From Pseudomonas cyclaminis (GTDB lineage: Bacteria > Pseudomonadota > Gammaproteobacteria > Pseudomonadales > Pseudomonadaceae), in assembly GCF_015163715.1 (NCBI RefSeq), contig NZ_JADDUM010000025.1, forward strand, positions 33,281 to 97,280: a DNA stretch of 64,000 bases, in the 5' to 3' direction. A model generated the notes under the pieces. It was not told the DNA's origin, did no database searches, and saw nothing but the letters and a program-made list of their open reading frames with translations. This document shows positions 47,306 through 56,606 of the stretch, piece after piece. A program made the position numbers and the translations under genes. Numbering within the stretch: position 1 is the first letter of the stretch; each line of letters opens with the position of its first letter.

Positions 47306-48313
47306 CTATTGAGCATTGCTGGCCACAATGACCACACCGTCAGCACACTCATGTGCCAGCCAACTGGTCCAACCCAGCCGACAGACGTTGTGTTCGCCGA
47401 GGTGCAGTGGCCTGATCTCGTCCCTGGCCAACACCAGGCGCAGGTCGTATTCGAGTGGGTCTCGTGCGGTCAATCGCACCAACGAGCACAGTTGGGGATA
47501 CTCCGTACCGTTAGGTAAAAACCCATGGAAACGCCGCCAGTCCAGGCCCTGTACATGCACCCTGAACTTGCTGCTGCGGTCGGCGACGTGGCACCCCAAT
47601 ACCTGGTCCAGCCCCAGCAAACTGTTGGCGCCACCCAGCCGGTTTTGCTGCGCGTGAGCAATGCCAACCGTGCGCTCAACCCACTGCTCGATGTACACGC
47701 AGCTGTGCTTGAAGTAGTAACGCAGGACTGTCTCGATCAGCGCCGCAGAATGGGCCCGCAGGCTCAGCAGCCCCAGGTAAGGCAGCAACCGCTTGCAGTC
47801 CAACTGCGTCGCATCACGAATGTGCCTGCTCCCCAACCCCACCAGGGCAAACATCTGCTCCGAAAAGGCGTCGTTGGCTCCCGCCTGAAACCGCGCTCGA
47901 TAGCGGTATTTACGCCAGATCGGCAGCATCAGTCGTTGCAGGCGGTGATGAAAAAGGTCCAGAAAATCTCGGGTAGTTGTGCCGCCCACCCCTTCGGCAA
48001 ATGCCTGCTCGCCATAGAACGCAGGCAGTGGAGAGCCCGCACCACATAACCCCAGCACGTTCAGGCGAAGACGCGCGTGCAATTGATCGTGCTCAACAAA
48101 AAACTCCAGCCGATCAATATCGTGACCGGGAAAACCAAGACCTGGGTTGGCCTGAAACTCCAACCTGTCATACAGCGCGTTGTCATCCAGCAACGGATGG
48201 GCATCGCGCAGGCGTTTGATCACCTGCAAAATCGCCTGATACAGCGAATACTCCCGAATGACACGGGACAGTTCGGTCAAAGCAGGGGCTGCTGGCCCAT
48301 CCTGGGTGGCCAT
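47306..48313 (-). CDS. tssG: T6SS baseplate protein TssG
   Basis: 335 aa, VasB/ImpH family. Typical segments are YSLYQAILQVIKRL, FQANPGLGFPGHDIDRLEFF, GLCGAGSPLPAFYGEQAF, DFLDLFHHRLQRLMLPIWRKYRY and LPNGTEYPQLCSLVRLTARDPLEYDL. It forms the wedge with TssF. The ATG overlaps the end of tssF by 37 bp and has AAGGAG 11 bases upstream. Confidence 0.94.
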   Translation of the reverse strand: MATQDGPAAPALTELSRVIREYSLYQAILQVIKRLRDAHPLLDDNALYDRLEFQANPGLGFPGHDIDRLEFFVEHDQLHARLRLNVLGLCGAGSPLPAFYGEQAFAEGVGGTTTRDFLDLFHHRLQRLMLPIWRKYRYRARFQAGANDAFSEQMFALVGLGSRHIRDATQLDCKRLLPYLGLLSLRAHSAALIETVLRYYFKHSCVYIEQWVERTVGIAHAQQNRLGGANSLLGLDQVLGCHVADRSSKFRVHVQGLDWRRFHGFLPNGTEYPQLCSLVRLTARDPLEYDLRLVLARDEIRPLHLGEHNVCRLGWTSWLAHECADGVVIVASNAQ

Positions 48314-50064
48314 AGGTACACATCTCCTTGTGTGCTGATGACGCGTAGTTCATGAAAGGCATTGAGGCTGGCGTAAAGCGCGAAGAACTCGTTGAGCACC
48401 GACGCAAACACAAATACTTCGCCCGGCCCCAGGAAACCGTGTGGATCAACCGTCAGGTCGATCCGCAATCCTCGATAGGGCATCCCACGGTGCAAGCGGT
48501 CGACGGCGGTATGGCTGATGGACTGCAATGCACCCAACCTGATCTGGCTGACCTTACGTGCTTGTCGATCGTGATAACGCGGCAGGTCATAGGTTTCGAG
48601 GATCACCTTCAGGGCCTTGATATCGCTCAGTGACAGATAGTTGAGTGACATGTTGCTGATCAGGCGCCAGAGAAAGTCCTGGTCCAGGGGCGGCGCGTAA
48701 CTCGCCGTCGGCACGCTGATATTGCGAAACGACAACCCCTCCGGTGTCTGCTCGCAGGGCTGGTTGATCTCTCCGGCCTGCAGTTGCCGAGGCAGGTTGT
48801 GGTTGGTGCAGGTCAGCTCGATCGACAGTGTTTCCTGTGCATGCCCGTGGCCGTTGCCCAGGCCCAGCCAGGTATCAAGTCCCGCGTGCTGCGTCGACTC
48901 GCGTTGGCGAATGCTGTAGCTGTTGGGCGCTGCCGATGCATCCGTATCACCGTCATGCTCGAAGGATTCAAACGGTACGTAAGCCGCATACCCCAAGCCA
49001 CCAGGGCGCCAGCCCGTCACCTTGTCTACGGAAAACACACTGGCGTTAGCGCGCGAATACTCGCCGGGAATCAGCAGGTATTCGTCCTGCTTGCCCTCAA
49101 GACGAATGGGCACCGCATCATGCTGGAACAGGTTGACGATGGGCGTGCAGTACAGCTTCACGTTGTCCAGCGTAGGGCACTGCGTAGCCTGGCTCTGGGT
49201 ATGTAATCCGAAGCACAGCTTCACTCCGCGGATTTGCTTGAGTACTTCCTGGGGCAACTGCTGCAGCACACCCAGCCCTTGCACATCGACGAACAGGTAT
49301 TTTTCCGGAAAAGCGAAATACTCCTGCAGATGACGGTATCCACGGAAGGTGTTCTGCGGATAGGGAATCAGCGCATGCAGTTCGCAGAACCCCACCGGCT
49401 TCACCTGATCGGCGCCAACTCGCAGGCACACAGCCTGGCCGTCCGCCCCCTTGATCGCCAGACCATCGCAGCCGAATGGCTGCAACTCGATCCCGTCAAC
49501 GTGGCGCAACAGACTCAGGTACAACCCCTGACTGACATAACGGTCTCCCGCCAGATGCAGGCGCACTTCATCGAACGACCACTCACTGAAATTGCCCTCG
49601 GCACTCATCTCCAGACGCAGGCTCAACAGCGCCCGTTCGCCTTGGGGGCTGTAATCCAGTGCACTCAGTTGCAGTGGCAGGACCCGGGTGGCGTAGCAGG
49701 TCCGAAAACGGCAGCGCTCGCCGTTGATCGCCGAGCTTTCCACGGGGGTGTCCCGTGGGACCATCAGCCCCGGCCCAACCTGCTTCAACGGATCAAACTG
49801 CAAGATGCTGAACGCCGGTGTCGGCCGCATGTAATTGGGCCACAGCAGATGCATCAAAGAGTGAGTCAGTTCAGGTAACTCGTCATCCAGCTTCTGGCGC
49901 AGGCGACCCGTGAGAAAGGCAAAGCCTTCCAGCAAACGCTCCACATCGGGATCCTGACCGGCCTCGCCGAGAAACGGGGCAAGCGCAGGATTACGTTCAG
50001 AGAAGCGCCGGCCCAGCTGACGCAATGCACTGAGTTCACTTTGGTAATACTGGTTAAAGGACAT
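48277..50064 (-). CDS. tssF: T6SS baseplate protein TssF
   Basis: 595 aa, VasA/ImpG family. It opens with MSFNQYYQSELSALRQLGRRF and contains DPDVERLLEGFAFLTGRLRQKLDDELPELTHSL and LLWPNYMRPTPAFSILQF, diagnostic of TssF. The ATG at 50064 shares bases with the end of the tssE reading frame and follows GAGG by nine; the frame opening at 50130 lies inside tssE. Confidence 0.95.
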   Translation of the reverse strand: MSFNQYYQSELSALRQLGRRFSERNPALAPFLGEAGQDPDVERLLEGFAFLTGRLRQKLDDELPELTHSLMHLLWPNYMRPTPAFSILQFDPLKQVGPGLMVPRDTPVESSAINGERCRFRTCYATRVLPLQLSALDYSPQGERALLSLRLEMSAEGNFSEWSFDEVRLHLAGDRYVSQGLYLSLLRHVDGIELQPFGCDGLAIKGADGQAVCLRVGADQVKPVGFCELHALIPYPQNTFRGYRHLQEYFAFPEKYLFVDVQGLGVLQQLPQEVLKQIRGVKLCFGLHTQSQATQCPTLDNVKLYCTPIVNLFQHDAVPIRLEGKQDEYLLIPGEYSRANASVFSVDKVTGWRPGGLGYAAYVPFESFEHDGDTDASAAPNSYSIRQRESTQHAGLDTWLGLGNGHGHAQETLSIELTCTNHNLPRQLQAGEINQPCEQTPEGLSFRNISVPTASYAPPLDQDFLWRLISNMSLNYLSLSDIKALKVILETYDLPRYHDRQARKVSQIRLGALQSISHTAVDRLHRGMPYRGLRIDLTVDPHGFLGPGEVFVFASVLNEFFALYASLNAFHELRVISTQGDVYLWPPRMGQQPLL

Positions 50065-50473
50065 CAGGCAAGACCTCAACCTGCCCGGCATCACGCAGGT
50101 GCGCGGTGAACGCCACAGGCCGCGTCTCACCGGCTATGCATAACGTGGCGTCGATGGCGAATGCCAAGGCCAGAGGGTCATGACCACGGGGCAGTGCCCT
50201 CACGCGTACCTGCTTCAAGCGTGGCTCGTAGGCCCGAATAAATCGCTCGATCAACGTGCGCGACTGGCTCAACGACTCATGCAGGCTCCGGTTCATATCA
50301 TTGAGGTCGGGCATGCCGTAATCCGGTAGTGTCTGTACGCTGCCGGCACGGATGCTGAGCATTTTCCCCAAGTGAGCCGCAACGGATGTCACACCGCTTG
50401 CCGGGTCGGCAGCAGGCTGTTCAAGTCGCTCGAAAAGGCTTCTGTTGCGGGTCATCCCTTGGCCCCTGCTCAT
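50054..50473 (-). CDS. tssE: T6SS baseplate protein TssE (gp25-like)
   Basis: 139 aa. The GPW/gp25 lysozyme-like fold is shown by SLFERLEQ, HLGKMLSIRAGSVQTLPDYGMPDLND and the helix IERFIRAYEPRLKQVRVRAL. It starts the sheath at the baseplate. Its ATG overlaps the tssC stop (ATGA). Confidence 0.93.
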   Translation of the reverse strand: MSRGQGMTRNRSLFERLEQPAADPASGVTSVAAHLGKMLSIRAGSVQTLPDYGMPDLNDMNRSLHESLSQSRTLIERFIRAYEPRLKQVRVRALPRGHDPLALAFAIDATLCIAGETRPVAFTAHLRDAGQVEVLPDVL

Positions 50474-51945
50474 TCTTTATCGAGTTTGCCAACCAGGGAC
50501 AGCGTGAAGTCAGCCCCCATGTATTTGAAGTGCGGTCGCACACTCAGGTTGACGCGGTACCAACCCGGCTCGCCCTCGACGTCACTGACCACGATGCGCG
50601 CGGCGCGTAATGGACGTCGCCCACGCACTTCTGCGCTGGGGTTTTCCTGGTCGGCAACGTATTGGCGAATCCACTTGTTGAGCTCCAGCTCCAGATCGGT
50701 ACGCTCCTTCCACGAACCCAGTTGCTCCCGTTGCAGGACCTTGAGGTAATGGGCCAGACGGTTGACCACCATCATGTAGGGCAGCTGCGTGCCCAGGCGG
50801 TAATTCAGTTCGGCTTCCTTGCCCTCGGCACTGATGCCGAAACTCTTGGGCATCTGCACGGAGCTGGCGGAGAAGAACGCGGCATTGTCACTGCCCTTGC
50901 GCATCGTCAAGGCAATGAAGCCTTCCTGCGCCAGTTCGTATTCACGACGGTCGGACACCAGTACTTCGGTGGGGATCTTGGTTTCGATCTCGCCCATGCT
51001 GTGAAAGTGATGCAAGGGCAGGTCTTCCACTGCGCCACCGCTTTGCGGGCCGATGATGTTCGGGCACCAGCGGAACCGCGCAAAGCTGTCGGTCAGGCGT
51101 GTGGCAAAGGCGTAGGCGGTATTGCCCCATAGGTAGTGCTCATGACTGTTCACCACGTTTTCCCGATACGCAAACGTCTTGACCGGGCACTCCAGGGGAT
51201 CGTAGGGCGTGCGCAGCAGGAAACGCGGCACGGTCAGCCCGATATAGCGTGCATCTTCGCTCTGGCGCAAGCTCTGCCATTTGGCAAACTGCGGGCCTTC
51301 GAAGTGATCCTTGAGATCCTTCAGGTCAGGCAGGCCGGTAAAGCTTTCCAAGCCGAAGAAGCCCGGCCCGGCGGACGCGATAAAAGGCGCATGTGCCATG
51401 CAGGCCACGCTGGAGGCGTATTGCATCAGCTTCACATCGGGGGCGCTGGGAGACAGGAAATAGTTGGCGATAATTGCGCCCACAGGCTGGCCGCCGAACT
51501 GACCGTACTCAGCGCTGTAGATATGTTTGTAGAGCCCGGACTGGGTCACTTCAGGCGAGTCCTCGAAGTCCTCCAGCAGGTCCTGGCGCGAAACGTTCAG
51601 CAGTTCGATCTTGATGTTTTCTCGGAAGTTGGTGCGGTCGACCAACAACTGAAGGCCCCTCCAGGATGACTCCAGGGCCTGGAACTGCGGATGGTGAAGA
51701 ATTTCATCCATTTGCTGGCTGAGCTTCTCGTCGATTTCAGCAATCATCCGGTCGACCAGGCGTTTCTTGACCGGTTCACCGCTGTTGTGCGGCTTGATCA
51801 GCTCTTCGATAAATGCCGAGACGCCCCGTTTGGCAATGGCGTAAGCCTCGTCGTCAGCACTCAGCAACGTTTGAGCAATGATGTGATCGAGAATGCTGGA
51901 CTCGTCAGCGGCGTGTGCGGGCAACGTTTTTTGCAGTGTGGTCAT
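50470..51945 (-). CDS. tssC: T6SS sheath large subunit TssC (VipB)
   Basis: 491 aa. VipB/EvpB signatures include LHHPQFQALESSWRGLQLLVDRTNF, GGQPVGAIIANYFLSPSAPDV, FRWCPNIIGPQSGGAVEDLP and the C-terminal SVRPHFKYMGADFTLSLVGKLDKE. It forms the contractile sheath with TssB. AAGGA lies ten bases before the ATG. It is 28 bp after tssB. Confidence 0.96.
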   Translation of the reverse strand: MTTLQKTLPAHAADESSILDHIIAQTLLSADDEAYAIAKRGVSAFIEELIKPHNSGEPVKKRLVDRMIAEIDEKLSQQMDEILHHPQFQALESSWRGLQLLVDRTNFRENIKIELLNVSRQDLLEDFEDSPEVTQSGLYKHIYSAEYGQFGGQPVGAIIANYFLSPSAPDVKLMQYASSVACMAHAPFIASAGPGFFGLESFTGLPDLKDLKDHFEGPQFAKWQSLRQSEDARYIGLTVPRFLLRTPYDPLECPVKTFAYRENVVNSHEHYLWGNTAYAFATRLTDSFARFRWCPNIIGPQSGGAVEDLPLHHFHSMGEIETKIPTEVLVSDRREYELAQEGFIALTMRKGSDNAAFFSASSVQMPKSFGISAEGKEAELNYRLGTQLPYMMVVNRLAHYLKVLQREQLGSWKERTDLELELNKWIRQYVADQENPSAEVRGRRPLRAARIVVSDVEGEPGWYRVNLSVRPHFKYMGADFTLSLVGKLDKE

Positions 51946-51973
51946 GGTGTCAGTGTCCTTTTACTGAAAATGC

Positions 51974-52471
51974 TCAGACGGTGTGGTCGCTCAACCCCAG
52001 CTCAGCCAGTACCCGCGCGCGGGCCCCGTCATCGGCCAGCGCCTGCTCAATGGCCTTGCGAAAGCTCGGTGTGTTGCCAAGTGGCCCCTTGAGCGCCATC
52101 AGCGCCTCACGCAGCGCCATGAGTGTGTGCAGCTCGGGAATCTGCTCCACCAGGCTCGCCGGGTTGAAATCCTTCATCGAATTGATGCGCACCTGAACCG
52201 CCAGCTCTTCGACGTCGGGGTCCGCCTGGAGGCGATTGGGCACATTCAGGGTCAGGCTCAGCGCCTGCTTGGCCAGCACCTCGTCAAGGGTGTTCTTATC
52301 GATGGCGATGGGCTTGCGATCTTCAAGCTTTCGCGCGTCCTCACGCTGGGTGAAGTCCCCCAGCACCAACAGTTTCAATGGAAGTTCGACCTCTTCCTGC
52401 GCACCACCGATAGCGGGTTTGAACGTGATATTGATGCGTTCCTTGGGTGCTACCGAACCTTCTTTGGCCAC
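51974..52471 (-). CDS. tssB: T6SS sheath small subunit TssB (VipA)
   Basis: 165 aa. Family motifs VAPKERINITFKP and ELPLKLLVLGDFTQRED, with SMKDFNPASLVEQIPEL and a C-terminal helix. The start is a GTG with AGGAG seven bases upstream (52471). The next upstream gene is tssA, 32 bp away. Confidence 0.95.
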   Translation of the reverse strand: MAKEGSVAPKERINITFKPAIGGAQEEVELPLKLLVLGDFTQREDARKLEDRKPIAIDKNTLDEVLAKQALSLTLNVPNRLQADPDVEELAVQVRINSMKDFNPASLVEQIPELHTLMALREALMALKGPLGNTPSFRKAIEQALADDGARARVLAELGLSDHTV

Positions 52472-52503
52472 GGTATTTCTCCTTTCATGGATGGCTCGAA
52501 AGC

Positions 52504-54051
52504 CTATTCAAGTACCGCTTCGAGATCGAAGAGGCACAGCCTGCGATGGGTGTCTTCCTTGCGCTCGCGCACGGCGTGGTCTTGGGGCATCAGGTCGCAA
52601 CAGCGGTACAAAAGTCGGGTTACCTGAAGGGCCAGCTCCGGCTCCCAGCGCTCCAGGCCCGTGCGCTGGAGTTCGAGATCCAGGTGTTCCAGCTGAATCT
52701 TCGCCAGCTCATGCTTGCCCGCCTGTGCGCACACGCGGGCTTGAGCCAGACGCCAATGAAATCGGGCGCGGTCTCCGCGGGCGGCATGCAAGCCCTGCTT
52801 GAGTTCCTGTACCGCTGCCTTGAGCCCGTCCTTGCGCAACCGGGGCGCCACGTTCTGCAAGGCGAGCTCCCATGGCTCAGCATCAACCACCACGGCGGGG
52901 GCCTCCGGCGATTGCAGATGAGGGGAAACGTGCAGGGCAATCCAGTCGCGGGTCATGGCGTCGGCAAAGGGCGCGCCATCGAAAAAGCGAAACTCCGGCA
53001 GATCGGGCAAGCGTTGCAGCAACAGGGCAAAGCTCACTTCCAGCTCGGTCATGGCCAGGCCGGCCTGCTGGGCTTCAAGGCATTGCCAGAGCATGCGCAG
53101 GCCGTCGAACCAGAACATCGCGCTTGAGAAACTGGCCTCAAGTTCAAGGATCAAGTCAGCATGATGGCCTTGGGCAAAACGCTCGTGATACCGCTTGAGT
53201 TTGTCGGGCGCAGGGCCGCGCAGCGCCGTGACCCGCTCACTGTCGGCGTCCGGATAGCTGACGAGAGCCAGCCATGCGAGTGTCCGATTCAGGCGCAAGG
53301 CACGCAGGTCGGTGGCGCTCTGGCGTAACCACCAGGCACACAATGGACGGGCCTGTTCCTGTAAAGCACGCAGACATTTATGCGCGTCTTTTTCGTTGTT
53401 TACCGTCGGCTCGGCCTCAAGCCGTTCAGTCGCAGCCTGTTTGACCTGGGCGATCACACTGCCCGCCCCCGCGGCAGGCGTTTGGCCTTGCGCGGCGCGA
53501 GCCAACAGCTGGTCCCATTGCCTGCGAATCGGCAGCAGCAACGGCGCGTCATCCGTCAGATGCTCGGCCCACAGCTCATCAAGGCGCGCCAACTGCTCAA
53601 GTAAAGCTCGGAATACAGGTTGCTGGTCCTGAAGCGAAAGGTTTTGCGTCGCCAGCGTTTCAAGGCGCAAGACCAACCAGCCGAACGCAGCGCCACGGGT
53701 ACGCAGTTTTTTTGGATACACCGCCGACCAGTGATGCTCACACAGCTGGCGCAGCAAACCGAGACCTGCCAGGAGCCCGGCAAAGGACTCGCGCTGGTGC
53801 AACGCCCAGGTCAACCAGACGGCCACCCGCAGATCCTTGGAGTGCTCGCGCAACAGGGACTCGCTGGTCTCGAGGATCTTCTGCCAATCCGGTTGGCCGG
53901 CACCATGTATGGACTGCCCCTTTCCCAGTTCGGCTTCCAGAGCTTCGTATTCAGCCGAAAAGCGCATATCGCTGCCCGCAAAACTTGTTGGAGAACAGGG
54001 TAATTGGGCAAGTTCACGGTAATAAGCGCAGCGCTTTTCTGAATAGTCCAT
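52504..54051 (-). CDS. tssA: T6SS cap/assembly protein TssA
   Basis: 515 aa. The N-terminal ImpA_N-type domain contains CSPTSFAGSDMRFSAEYEALEAELGKGQS and LLREHSKDLRVAVWLTWALHQRESFAGLLAGL. The middle and C-terminal parts are helical (VasJ-like), so this is a long TssA that primes sheath polymerisation or binds its distal end. It is the first gene of the minus-strand T6SS operon. No convincing SD is seen before the ATG. Confidence 0.9.
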   Translation of the reverse strand: MDYSEKRCAYYRELAQLPCSPTSFAGSDMRFSAEYEALEAELGKGQSIHGAGQPDWQKILETSESLLREHSKDLRVAVWLTWALHQRESFAGLLAGLGLLRQLCEHHWSAVYPKKLRTRGAAFGWLVLRLETLATQNLSLQDQQPVFRALLEQLARLDELWAEHLTDDAPLLLPIRRQWDQLLARAAQGQTPAAGAGSVIAQVKQAATERLEAEPTVNNEKDAHKCLRALQEQARPLCAWWLRQSATDLRALRLNRTLAWLALVSYPDADSERVTALRGPAPDKLKRYHERFAQGHHADLILELEASFSSAMFWFDGLRMLWQCLEAQQAGLAMTELEVSFALLLQRLPDLPEFRFFDGAPFADAMTRDWIALHVSPHLQSPEAPAVVVDAEPWELALQNVAPRLRKDGLKAAVQELKQGLHAARGDRARFHWRLAQARVCAQAGKHELAKIQLEHLDLELQRTGLERWEPELALQVTRLLYRCCDLMPQDHAVRERKEDTHRRLCLFDLEAVLE

Positions 54052-54525
54052 TTGAAACCGTATGCGACTGATCGATACATTATCGACAGACCAAGCGAAC
54101 TAAGCAGCCGCATCAGAATGCCATCCGAACTTCGTAATGCCGCCACGAAGTTCAAAAACATTAGCCATGCAAATCCCATTCATCAAGCATCGGAAGCAAA
54201 CTTAAGAAACATCCTACACCCCAATGAAAACAGGGCCTGCGCAGATTTTTGCGCAGTAAAAACGCGATAAACCGCCCAAGCCACTCAGGAGACTAATTAC
54301 CCGGCACAGGGAGACATGAGCAACCAAATGCGCACTTATGCGCAAATACATTCCTATAAAACCGCTAAAACTCGCACACAACTCGTCACATCTAGCCAGC
54401 TGCGATCGCAGCCCCTTGTTTTTATTAGTCTGCGCACTTTCCGGCACAGTTCTTGTTATAGGCATTTGACCAGTCGGCGCAGTTGCCGGTTGGAATTACT
54501 TTTTAATCAGGCAAGGAAACCAGTC
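54052..54525. promoter_or_regulatory. Divergent tssA/hcp control region with five TGCGCA sites
   Basis: 474 bp without a supportable gene. TGCGCA, itself a palindrome, occurs at 54238, 54250, 54329, 54339 and 54431 as two close pairs plus one copy just upstream of the hcp promoter. They could bind VasH or another regulator. A weak GG-N10-GC pattern on the minus strand (54277 to 54264) is the only sigma-54-like hint for tssA. Confidence 0.45.
54442..54457 (+). promoter_or_regulatory. Candidate sigma-54 promoter of hcp
   Basis: CGGCACAGTTCTTGTT compares well with the -24/-12 consensus TGGCAC-N5-TTGC: GG at 54443-54444 and TTG at 54453-54455, with the correct spacing. The -12 C is T. It lies about 70 bp before the hcp ATG, and a sigma-54 activator (vasH) is in the same cluster. 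Confidence 0.5.
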
Positions 54526-55041
54526 ATGCCAACACCCGCGTATCTCTCTATCACCGGTGTAAAACAAGGTTTGATCACGGCAGGCACATTTACCCAGGAC
54601 TCGGTAGGGAATATTTTTCAGGAAGGCCATGAGGACCAGATTCTGGTGCAGGCGTTTTCCCATCAGGTAATCATTCCCCGCGACCCACAGTCGGGTCAGC
54701 CAACGGGCCAGCGGGTGCACAAGCCGCTGATGGTCAGCAAGGTCTTCGATAAGTCGTCGCCACTGCTGTTCAGCGCATTGACCAGCGGTGAAGAGGTCAA
54801 GTGCCGGCTGGAATGGTTTCGCACGTCCTCGGCCGGCACCCAGGAACACTACTTCACCATTGAGCTGGAGGGCGCCACCCTTGTAGACATCCAGTCGCGC
54901 ATGCCCAACTGCCAAGACCCGGACAATGCCCACTTCACACATCTGGAGGACGTGTACTTCACCTATCGCAAGATCGTGTGGACCCACGAAGTGTCCGGCA
55001 CGTCGGGGTCGGATGACTGGCGCAGCCCGGTAGCCGGTTAA
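54526..55041 (+). CDS. hcp: T6SS tube protein Hcp (TssD)
   Basis: 171 aa. Hcp-family motifs: MPTPAYLSITGVKQG, GHEDQILVQAFSHQVIIPRDPQSGQPTGQRVHKPLMVSKVFDKSSPLL and YFTYRKIVWTHEVSGTSGSDDW. It stacks as hexameric rings inside the sheath and is exported. AAGGAA lies seven bases before the ATG; the upstream reading-frame extension to 54316 is non-coding. It is divergent from the tss operon, and no VgrG follows. Confidence 0.95.
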   Translation: MPTPAYLSITGVKQGLITAGTFTQDSVGNIFQEGHEDQILVQAFSHQVIIPRDPQSGQPTGQRVHKPLMVSKVFDKSSPLLFSALTSGEEVKCRLEWFRTSSAGTQEHYFTIELEGATLVDIQSRMPNCQDPDNAHFTHLEDVYFTYRKIVWTHEVSGTSGSDDWRSPVAG

Positions 55042-55050
55042 CTCGGGCTC

Positions 55051-55089
55051 GCGCAGAAACGGCCGCCACGGACGGCGCCGTTTCTGCGC
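55051..55089. terminator. Strong hairpin between convergent hcp and aldo/keto reductase genes
   Basis: GCGCAGAAACGGC (55051-55063) pairs perfectly with GCCGTTTCTGCGC (55077-55089) across a 13-base loop. There is no clear T-tract on either side. Confidence 0.6.
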
Positions 55090-55094
55090 GCCGG

Positions 55095-55916
55095 TCAAAC
55101 CATCGCCAGCGGGTGCTTGCGCTTGGGAGCGCCGAATACACGGTCGATGGCGTCGAGGTCATGCTCGTCGAGCAGCAGGTTGGCGGCGGCGGCGTTCAGT
55201 CGCACGTGCTCCGGCGAAACGGCCTTGGGGATGGCGATCACACCCTCTTGGCGCAACACCCAGGCCAGGGCGACCTGGGCCGGTGTGGCCTCATGACGAT
55301 GGGCGATCTGCTTGAGGGTCGCACTGGACAACAGCCCACCGCCCTGAGCTATTGGGCAGTACGCCATCAACGGCAGGTGATGTTGCTGCCACCAGGGCAA
55401 GAGATCGAATTCGATGCCGCGCTCTTCGATGTTGTAGAGCACCTGGTTGGTTGCGCAGGCAGGGGACGCAAGCTCTTGCAGGTCTGCCACGTCGAAATTG
55501 GAGACGCCCCAACGGCCGATCTTGCCGGCTTCGCGCAGGCGCTCAAACGCTTCAACGGTTTCTTCAAGCGGGTATTGGCCACGCCAGTGCAGCAGGTAAA
55601 GATCGATGTAGTCAGTACCCAGCCGCTGGAGGCTGGCTTCGCAGGCACGCGGCACGCCCTTGTGGCTGGCATTGTGCGGGTACACCTTGCTCACGAGGAA
55701 CACCTGGTCACGTTTGCCGCGAATGGCTTCGCCGACCACCGTCTCGGCGCCGCCCTCGCCATACATTTCAGCGGTGTCGATCAGGGTCATGCCCTCGTCG
55801 ATTCCCAGTTGCAACGCCGCGACTTCAGCGCGGTGCTGGTCCGGGTTTTCGCCCATGCGCCAGGTTCCCTGGCCGATGACAGGGACGGGAACACCCGCCA
55901 GATCAATGGTACGCAT
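55095..55916 (-). CDS. Aldo/keto reductase
   Basis: 273 aa TIM-barrel NADPH oxidoreductase. The catalytic tetrad is visible: Asp and Tyr in DTAEMYGEGGAE, Lys in FLVSKVYPHNAS and His in LYLLHWRGQYP. The cofactor segment VIAIPKAVSPEHVRLNAAA is also present. The ATG at 55916 follows a perfect AGGAGG. Physiological substrate unknown. It is a single gene, convergent with hcp. Confidence 0.9.
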   Translation of the reverse strand: MRTIDLAGVPVPVIGQGTWRMGENPDQHRAEVAALQLGIDEGMTLIDTAEMYGEGGAETVVGEAIRGKRDQVFLVSKVYPHNASHKGVPRACEASLQRLGTDYIDLYLLHWRGQYPLEETVEAFERLREAGKIGRWGVSNFDVADLQELASPACATNQVLYNIEERGIEFDLLPWWQQHHLPLMAYCPIAQGGGLLSSATLKQIAHRHEATPAQVALAWVLRQEGVIAIPKAVSPEHVRLNAAAANLLLDEHDLDAIDRVFGAPKRKHPLAMV

Positions 55917-56022
55917 GACAACCTCCTGATGAGTTCGCGGATAAACAGTGTGGCATTGGTCGGACAAAAGGGTTCAATCGCAGTATGGTTGCCCTTTGCC
56001 AAGTCGCGAGGAAAGACCCGCA

Positions 56023-56517
56023 ATGCTGTTTGTCGTGATGCTCGGGGGCAAGCACCCCAGGGCGAAAATCGAAGTGCACGATGTGGTGTTCGCTGCTGCG
56101 GATACGCTGGAGGCCACTTATCCGCAATTGCGCGACGGTTGGTTCGGCAGCCCCAAGGGCGTGCATATCGACTCGTGGATGGCCGTGGATGGCGTCGACG
56201 GCTGGAAGGTCGAACTCAGCCATCTGGCACCCCAGGCGGACGCGCATCACCTGTACTTCATCAACCTGGGCGGTTATGAAGCGAACACCTTTGGCGAGGC
56301 CCACCATTACCTGCTGGTGGTCGCCCGCAACAAACAGCAAGCCATGGGCATGGGCAAGCAGCAGATGCGCGGACATTGGTCCCAGGCCCATACCGATGGT
56401 GTGCTGGATATCGACGACTGCCTGCCCATCGACCTGGTGGATGGGCGCTACCTGCACCTTGTCCAGGCGCCGCACCGGGCAATCCTGCAGCGCAACGACT
56501 ATATCGTGCTGCCCTGA
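56023..56517 (+). CDS. DUF1543 domain protein
   Basis: 164 aa, soluble. Core MLFVVMLGGKHPRAKIEVHDVVF with DGWKVELSH, LYFINLGGYEANTFGEAHHYLLVVA and a second, similar C-terminal half (WSQAHTDGVLDIDDC) fits DUF1543, a family of unknown function. The start at 56023 has GAGGAAAG upstream; the longer frame to 55948 overlaps the divergent promoter of the reductase. Confidence 0.75.
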   Translation: MLFVVMLGGKHPRAKIEVHDVVFAAADTLEATYPQLRDGWFGSPKGVHIDSWMAVDGVDGWKVELSHLAPQADAHHLYFINLGGYEANTFGEAHHYLLVVARNKQQAMGMGKQQMRGHWSQAHTDGVLDIDDCLPIDLVDGRYLHLVQAPHRAILQRNDYIVLP

Positions 56518-56606
56518 ACCCAACCGATCAAATACCGGGAACTTTGCCAGGAAATAACCGCCTGAATCCGGTAGGCTCACCCTTTTTACTCAAGGAGTTA
56601 CTCCCC

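Noticed and set aside
54264..54277. Sigma-54 promoter for tssA on the minus strand
   Set aside because: Only the GG-N10-GC spacing is met (TGGGCG...TCGC); the flanking consensus is poor and the leader would be about 200 bases.
54316..54525. N-terminal extension of hcp from an upstream ATG
   Set aside because: The extension has no Hcp similarity, covers the promoter region and TGCGCA sites, and the ATG at 54526 has a good SD and the canonical MPTPAYLSI start.
55041..56000. A VgrG or effector gene downstream of hcp
   Set aside because: The next gene is a convergent aldo/keto reductase, and no VgrG, PAAR or Rhs signature is found in any frame up to 64 kb.
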